DNA of 24,433 bases from Polyrhizophydium stewartii (taxonomy: Eukaryota; Chytridiomycota; Chytridiomycetes; Rhizophydiales), in assembly GCA_027604665.1 (NCBI GenBank), contig JADGIZ010000125.1:1-24433 (forward strand), in the 5' to 3' direction. Shown here one piece after another: positions 20,044 through 24,433 of this stretch. Under the pieces are notes generated by a model. That model ran no database searches, was not told where the DNA came from, and saw only the letters and a program-made list of their open reading frames with translations. Positions within the stretch are counted from its first letter, which is position 1; each line of letters begins with the position of its first letter. A program made the position numbers and the translations under genes.

Positions 20044-21336
20044 ATGCGCTTGGCGCCGCGGCTCGCCGTGCGGCATCCGCCGGGCCTCGCTTACCCTCGG
20101 CTTGCGCCGCGGCGCGCAGCGTCGACGCACACGCCGCTGCAGCCGCCGCGGCACGCAGCCCCGGTGGCGGGGCCGCCGCTGCGACCTGCAGCCCCGGGTC
20201 CTGCGCCTCCGCAGACGCCCGCACCAGCGACAGGCCGCCACGCTGGCGCCGGAAGCTGCGAGGCCCCCGCGAGTTCAAGTGGCCTTTACGCGCGCATCGC
20301 GGGCCTGGCGCGCGGCGCATCGCGTGCGGCGGCGTTCTACTGGCGTGGTGCTCGGCTGCTGTTCGAGCAGGGCCGCCGCGTGAGGGAACTGCAGCTGCGC
20401 GAGAAGCCTCGTGTCGCAAGAGGACTGGCGCCCGCCTATTCCCGGCAAGAGGCGCTGTTGGTGCGTGAGCCCGCGCACGCCCGTTCTGTGAAGCCGACCG
20501 CTTACGGCATGCACCAGATCCACACGCACAGCCAAGACGTTCGGCGCGTGATCCCATTCTTCATCATCCTTGTCCTTGTCCCAGAGAGCCTGCCGTTCTT
20601 GCTTATGCGCGGCGCCAACATTGTACCCAGCACATGCATGCTGCCCGAGCAAATCGTGAGTGCGGCGGCCAGACGCTGCTCGAAAAACGTCTTGGCTTTG
20701 AGGCAACTGATTATATGACGTCGCATGCAGGCCTCGAGGCGACAAAAGCTGCGCCTCGTTCGCGAACAGGTTGCGCGAGACATCGTGGCGAGTATTGCAG
20801 ACGGCCGTGTGGTAAGGCTTCCAAAACGAAGCGATCAGGGTTGGGGCGTATTCGTCCTTGCAGCTTGCTGACCGGCGCGGGCGTGCCTCCAGATTCCTCC
20901 CAACGGCCTGGCCGTCGCATCATCTGTCAAGCGACTTGCAGCGGTGCAACACCAACACTTTGCGACCCGCAGCATGCCCCGTGAGCTGCTGGTGCAGTTC
21001 AGTCGCATTCTGGGGCTGCCGACGCTTCGGCCAACATGGATGCTGCGTGCTCAGCTCGACCGCCACATGCGCTTCCTCCGCCAAGACGACGACCTGCTTG
21101 TCGCCCAAGGGATACACGACCTCACTCTTGAGGAACTCGAGGCTGCTAATGAGGCTCGCGGCATGCCGTCGACAGGCGCGACCGCCGAGGTGCTTTCCGA
21201 GCAGCTCAGCGCATGGCTTGCGCTGCATACTAGCACTGATCCGCCCATTCCACCCGGCCTGATGCTGCTGTCCACAATGGTGAGGCTGGCATCTTCGTCT
21301 CAGCATCGCAAGGGACCCGAAACGAGAACCGAATAA
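20044..21336 (+). CDS. LETM1-domain (LETMD1-like) mitochondrial protein
   Basis: This is probably a mitochondrial inner-membrane protein with a LETM1 (ribosome-binding-like) domain. LETM1/Mdm38 proteins act in K+/H+ exchange and mitochondrial translation. Exons are 20044-20460, 20518-20655, 20731-20811 and 20932-21336, giving about 346 residues, close to human LETMD1 (about 360). The N-terminus MRLAPRLAVRHPPGLAYPRL is Arg-rich with no acidic residue for 70 positions, as in a matrix presequence. Then come YSRQEALL joined to IHTHSQDVRRVIPFF, one hydrophobic segment (IPFFIILVLVPESLPFLLM), MLPSTCMLPEQI in the family style (here PSTCMLPEQI), and the soluble helical part with GLPTLRPTWMLRAQLDRHMR and TLEELEAANEARGMPSTG. 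The first intron (57 nt, GTGCGT...CAG) is inferred because it restores family spacing; it is in frame and stop-free. The stop is 14 bp from the convergent prefoldin stop. Confidence 0.85.
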
Positions 21337-21350
21337 TGTCGTTCTTTAGT

Positions 21351-21965
21351 TTACTGGCCTATTGCCCGTTTGATAAGGCCCTGCAGGCTTTTCTCGGTGT
21401 CCTTGAGCTCGGCATCGAGCTTGCCTGCGGCCCGCTCCAGGGCAACAATCTCCTTTGCGGCGCTCGAGGCCTTGTTGTCCAGCTCTGCTTTAAGAAGTGA
21501 CACATCCTCTTGGATAAACCTGCGAGATAGTCGTGATGCTCAGCTTCTTGGATCCAGATGACGCTGCTCACGCTGGCCAGGCTCTGCACCGAACCAAGCC
21601 AACGTGCAGCGGGTCGGCGGCAACACAAGCAACCGCTCTCGCACGAGGCACCTCGGTCACTCACATGCGGCCGACGGACCGATACGCCAGCACACTGTCG
21701 TCAAGCGTGCTCAGCTCCTTTGCCGTCAGTTCGCTCGCCCGCTTCTCGCGCTCGCGGCCCTGGAGCTGTCCGCGGACCATGGCCAGCTGGCGCGAGGTTT
21801 CGGTGATCTTGGTCTGGTACTCGCTCGCAAACTGGAGGCGCAAGGGCCAGCCGGAGTCAGAGGCAGAGCCGCGGGGTGGTTCCAAAGGGGCAGGAGCGGC
21901 GCAGGCGCACAGCGGCGCTGGCCGTAGCGCACCTTCTCGAACACCTCGCGCGGAAGGTCGCCCAT
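21351..21965 (-). CDS. PFD1: Prefoldin subunit 1
   Basis: This is a beta-type subunit of the hexameric prefoldin co-chaperone, which hands nascent actin and tubulin to the CCT chaperonin. Exons are 21965-21933, 21831-21665 and 21519-21351, giving 122 residues, the same as human PFDN1. The introns are 101 nt (GTGCGC...CAG) and 145 nt (GTGAGT...CAG), both in phase. Exon 1 encodes only MGDLPREVFEK. The N-terminal helix follows (FASEYQTKITETSRQLAMVR), then ELSTLDDSVLAYRSVGRM joined to FIQEDVSLLKAEL; the YxxVGRMF motif is diagnostic of subunit 1. The C-terminal helix ends LQGLIKRAIGQ. The start is the only ATG compatible with the short first exon. It is divergent from the small unrecognised gene at 22138 and convergent with the LETM1-domain gene. 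Confidence 0.93.
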
Positions 21966-22137
21966 GGCTCGGGGCAAGGGGGCAGCGGCAGCGTCTGGCC
22001 GACCACCGTGACGCCGAAACCGGCGAAACTGCATCACGCTTGATCGGTCGACAGCGTTGGCCTCCTTGTCCGCCGACCGGCGATGGTGCGCCCGCTGCCC
22101 TGCACAGCGCCTGTGCGCTGCGCGCCGAACCAGGCCC
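21966..22137. promoter_or_regulatory. Divergent promoter region of PFD1 and the small helical gene
   Basis: This is a GC-rich gap of 172 bp between opposite start codons. I see no TATA box or clear factor site. Several open frames cross it, but none has family resemblance. Confidence 0.35.
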
Positions 22138-22712
22138 ATGCCGTCGGCTAACATCGCTGCCGCCCAGGCGCAGACGCTACAGGAGTTGCAGCACACGGCG
22201 GAGCGGGAGCTGGCCTCGCTGCAGAGCCTGCGGGGGCAGACCGGCCTCCTCGCAGTGAGCGCTGCAGACGGGCGGCTGCTCGCGGTGGGTCTGGACAGGT
22301 GCGGCGCGTTGGCAAGGCACTGGCGCTGAAGCAGTGGCCGAAATGCAGGCATCGGGCGACTTTGAGGCCAAGGCGCTCATGGCCGCATCGCAGGTTTACG
22401 GCCTGTTTCTCGATTCAACCCGCATCGTCGAGAAGGCAGACAAGGCGGACAAGGCGCCACATACAGCGTCTCCAGACTCGATCCAGAGGCTGATTGGTGA
22501 GGCCGCCGCGTGGAGCTTTACGTACCTGTCCTGCTCTTGCATACGCCCACGCGCGGCTGACTTGGCTGCGAAGTTGCGTTTGGCGGACACCAGGTTGTGA
22601 TCACCGCAGCGGCAGGCTTGATTGTCGCCGCCAAAATCCAGCTCGCATAGAGGTGGCTACTGCTGCTTCTGGTCAAGGAGGCCTCCAAAAGCGCAGGCTC
22701 TCATATCGCTAG
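22138..22712 (+). CDS. Small unrecognised helical protein
   Basis: This is a probable small gene that I cannot assign. Exon 1 (22138-22254) encodes an amphipathic helix, AAAQAQTLQELQHTAEREL, and ends at GLLA before GTGAGC. A 94-nt intron to ATGCAG joins in phase 0 to exon 2 (22349-22496): ASGDFEAKALMAASQVYGLF and LDSTRIVEKADKADKAP, ending at QRLI before GTGAGG. The last exon is uncertain. A phase-1 acceptor at about 22594 or 22675 leads to a stop at 22710-22712, or the frame may run on without splicing to a stop at 22598-22600. The product would be about 110-150 residues, largely helical, with no signal peptide or membrane span. It is divergent from PFD1 and upstream of the ABI-like gene on the same strand. 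The Ala/Glu-rich composition could also be chance in GC-rich DNA, so existence of the gene is moderately supported and its 3' end poorly. Confidence 0.42.
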
Positions 22713-22968
22713 GCTCTCATCGACTGACCAAGTGCGTGTGCGTATCGAAACCGGGTCGGCGAAGAGATGCGATCTCGCAGCAAGGACCGCACCAACATCT
22801 GGGCGCGCAGAATATGGTTACTCAGGCTCGATGGTTGTGGACGTGGATGCAACGCCCGCTCGCTTCTTGACGCTCGGCGGAACGTCAGCTATTTTGAGTG
22901 AAAAGCACCTGATGTTTCCACCAAGGCTTTCCAGAAATCGCCAGCATCCCACCGAGAGGAGCGCGACC

Positions 22969-24433
22969 ATGGAGGCCGCTGGGACGTTGGCGCTGGCCGA
23001 CTCACCGCAGACAGCCCAAGTCAGCTGCACCACCGAGGCTATCGATGGGTCTGTGTCCGCTGCGGCAACCCGCGCCGCTCTTGGCTCGAGCTCCGAGCTC
23101 AAGGACGCTGTCCAGAAGCTGGCCGAGACCATGGCTGCCTTCTCCGGCCAAGCGACAGAGTGCGAGCGCATGTACAAGAGCCAAGCCGAGGTCCGGCGCT
23201 TGGTGACCGACAGACAGGCGTTCCAAGCAACGGTGTCTGCTGCGCAGGAAACATGCGTAAGAGGCGTCGCGGATCTGGCTGATCAGGTCACGTCGGCCGT
23301 GACCATCCTCGAGCGCATCTGGGGTGCGCAGGCAAGCGAGATTGAGAGACAGACGGGCCGACTTCGATCCTCTGTCGAGGTAAGCCTCACGAGCCAGCAT
23401 ACAGCCACGTGCGGCCTTGTCTCGCTGCGGCCGTCGGCTCAGGGCCAGCATGACCCTGGCCCGACGCGCTCGCGGTGGCCGCTTGTGTTGTCGCTTCTGC
23501 TCACGCTTCCGCGGTCTTGATGGGCGGCTCCGGCCGATCCGCCTCGGCGCGCTTCCTGCGATGGGCTCGCGTCCCACCAGCGCATCGAGACCTCGATGGA
23601 AACCTTCGTTCTAAAGAGTCAGGGCGTCCCGTTCGAGCCTGGCCAGCAGCCACCTCCGAAGCACGTGCGCCAGCGCAAAACCGCACGCACCGGTGGGTTC
23701 GTCGTCCGTTGCCTCGCTCCCCATCGCGGCGAGAGGGAATCCTGACAGCCGCATACACACACAAGCGCCAGCCATTCGCCCTCGCACGGAGCCTGTCTTT
23801 GTGCTCGACCTGCGTGCGACCGACGGCGTCGGCCTGCAGCCAGGTGTTCCTTTACACGCCCAGCCAGAGCTGCGCAGCACATCTGGCCCTCGCCGCCCAT
23901 TTGAGAATCTGGCAAGGCGCGCGCAAGCCATCAGCGCAAGTAGCTCTACTGGAGGCGTTCCGTCAACTCAAGCCGCACGGCAGATGCAAAGTAATGCGAG
24001 CACTTGCATGCGCCATCACTTGTCGCTCTGTTCGACTACCCAAATTAGCACAACTGACCATGACTCAGGCGCAGACGCAGGGATCAACCAGGGACCAAGT
24101 CGCGCTAAAAGGATGAGTGGCCAAGGCAAGCTATGTCCTGTTTTCAGTTGCGCCGTCCAAGTCGAGTCTGACATTTATTGATACTCTTGCTTGTTAAGCT
24201 GTTGTCTCTGTACAGAGTGGAAAAGCAACGCCGCCGGGCCGCACAGTTTTGGCCGCTGGCCAGATTTCGGCGGCCCAAAGCGCCGGAGCGAACGCGGCAG
24301 CCGCTATGACATCGTCGTCTCCAGCGCCACCGCCACCGCCACCACCACCACCAGCACTTTCTCCGCCGGCTGCATCTGCAGCGTTCAATTCCCCGCCTCC
24401 CCCACCGCCCCCACCAGCTACTGGAGGGAAAGC
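22969..24433 (+). CDS. ABI-like subunit of the WAVE/SCAR complex (3' end beyond window)
   Basis: This resembles Abl-interactor proteins, which link the WAVE/SCAR complex that activates Arp2/3 actin nucleation. The start ATG at 22969 sits in a good context (GACCATGG). Exon 1 (22969-23379) carries the ABI-type helical region: ELKDAVQKLAETMAAF, CERMYKSQAEVRRL and SAVTILERIWGAQASEIER, spaced like the ABI segment in which a Cys-Glu pair precedes two long helices ending in a QAS...R..E run. Exon 2 (23581-23692) reads IETSMETFVLKSQGVPFEPG, then the basic HVRQRKTART. Probable later exons are 23844-23990, 24049-24098 and 24216 onward, with introns of 201, 151, 58 and 117 nt. The last visible exon is a proline-rich tract (PAPPPPPPPPP..., NSPPPPPPPP), as in ABI and other actin regulators. 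A C-terminal SH3 domain, expected for animal ABI, would lie outside. Assignment rests on helix pattern and layout; exons 3-5 are tentative. Confidence 0.72.
24332..24420 (+). repeat. Proline-codon (CCN)n tracts
   Basis: Two CCA/CCG/CCC-rich tracts (about 24332-24357 and 24392-24417) encode poly-proline runs in the ABI-like gene, typical binding sites for profilin and SH3 domains. Confidence 0.8.

Noticed and set aside
19673..20557. 294-residue minus-strand open frame spanning HOP1 and the LETM1-domain gene
   Set aside because: Only the part near 19850-19978 is real, as HOP1 exon 1. The rest is antisense to the LETM1-domain gene and Ala/Arg-rich noise.
23475..24116. 213-residue plus-strand open frame
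   Set aside because: It overlaps ABI-like exon 2 in another frame and continues through inferred introns. It has no motif and biased composition.
1..24433. tRNA, rRNA, transposon, CRISPR or viral features
   Set aside because: Reading both strands showed no cloverleaf-type gene, no terminal repeats with a transposase or reverse transcriptase frame, and no regular spaced direct repeats.

Overview
This window is nuclear DNA from a compact, GC-rich eukaryote. About eleven protein genes lie nearly back to back on both strands and are split by about 60 small introns, mostly 51 to 190 nt, nearly all GT-AG. I rebuilt the genes by joining exon pieces by frame, splice sites and family motifs. The gene set points to an early-diverging (zoosporic, chytrid-like) fungus: a HOP1 protein with HORMA, PHD and winged-helix parts as in fungi, together with an ABI-type subunit of the WAVE/SCAR actin complex, which Dikarya lack. 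The lineage is an inference.

Layout, left to right: EFG1-like rRNA-processing protein (minus, runs off the left edge); AHA1 Hsp90 co-chaperone (minus, 784-2312); a DNAJC9-like J-protein (plus, 2618-4401), divergent from AHA1; HFM1/MER3 meiotic helicase (minus, 4521-10111, about 21 exons); a plasma-membrane-type Ca2+ ATPase with a calmodulin-binding-like tail (minus, 10314-14867); a long coiled-coil protein of unknown function (plus, 14912-17419); HOP1 meiotic axis protein (minus, 17521-19978); a LETM1-domain mitochondrial protein (plus, 20044-21336); prefoldin subunit 1 (minus, 21351-21965); a small unrecognised helical gene (plus, about 22138-22712); and an ABI-like gene that runs off the right edge (plus, 22969 onward).

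Functional themes: three protein-folding factors (AHA1, DNAJC9-like, prefoldin 1), two of which share a divergent 305-bp promoter region; two meiotic prophase factors (HFM1/MER3 and HOP1) about 7 kb apart; and calcium, mitochondrial and actin functions. Apart from the folding pair and the meiotic pair, I see no pathway-level cluster. I found no RNA gene, transposon, CRISPR array or viral sequence.

The most unusual signals are in splicing. Three introns with GC donors (GCAAGT or GCAAGC) are forced by reading phase. A non-canonical GTGCGT donor recurs in many genes. One 57-nt intron keeps the reading frame and has no stop. Gene spacing is extremely tight: 14 bp between two stop codons, and 44 bp between two divergent starts.
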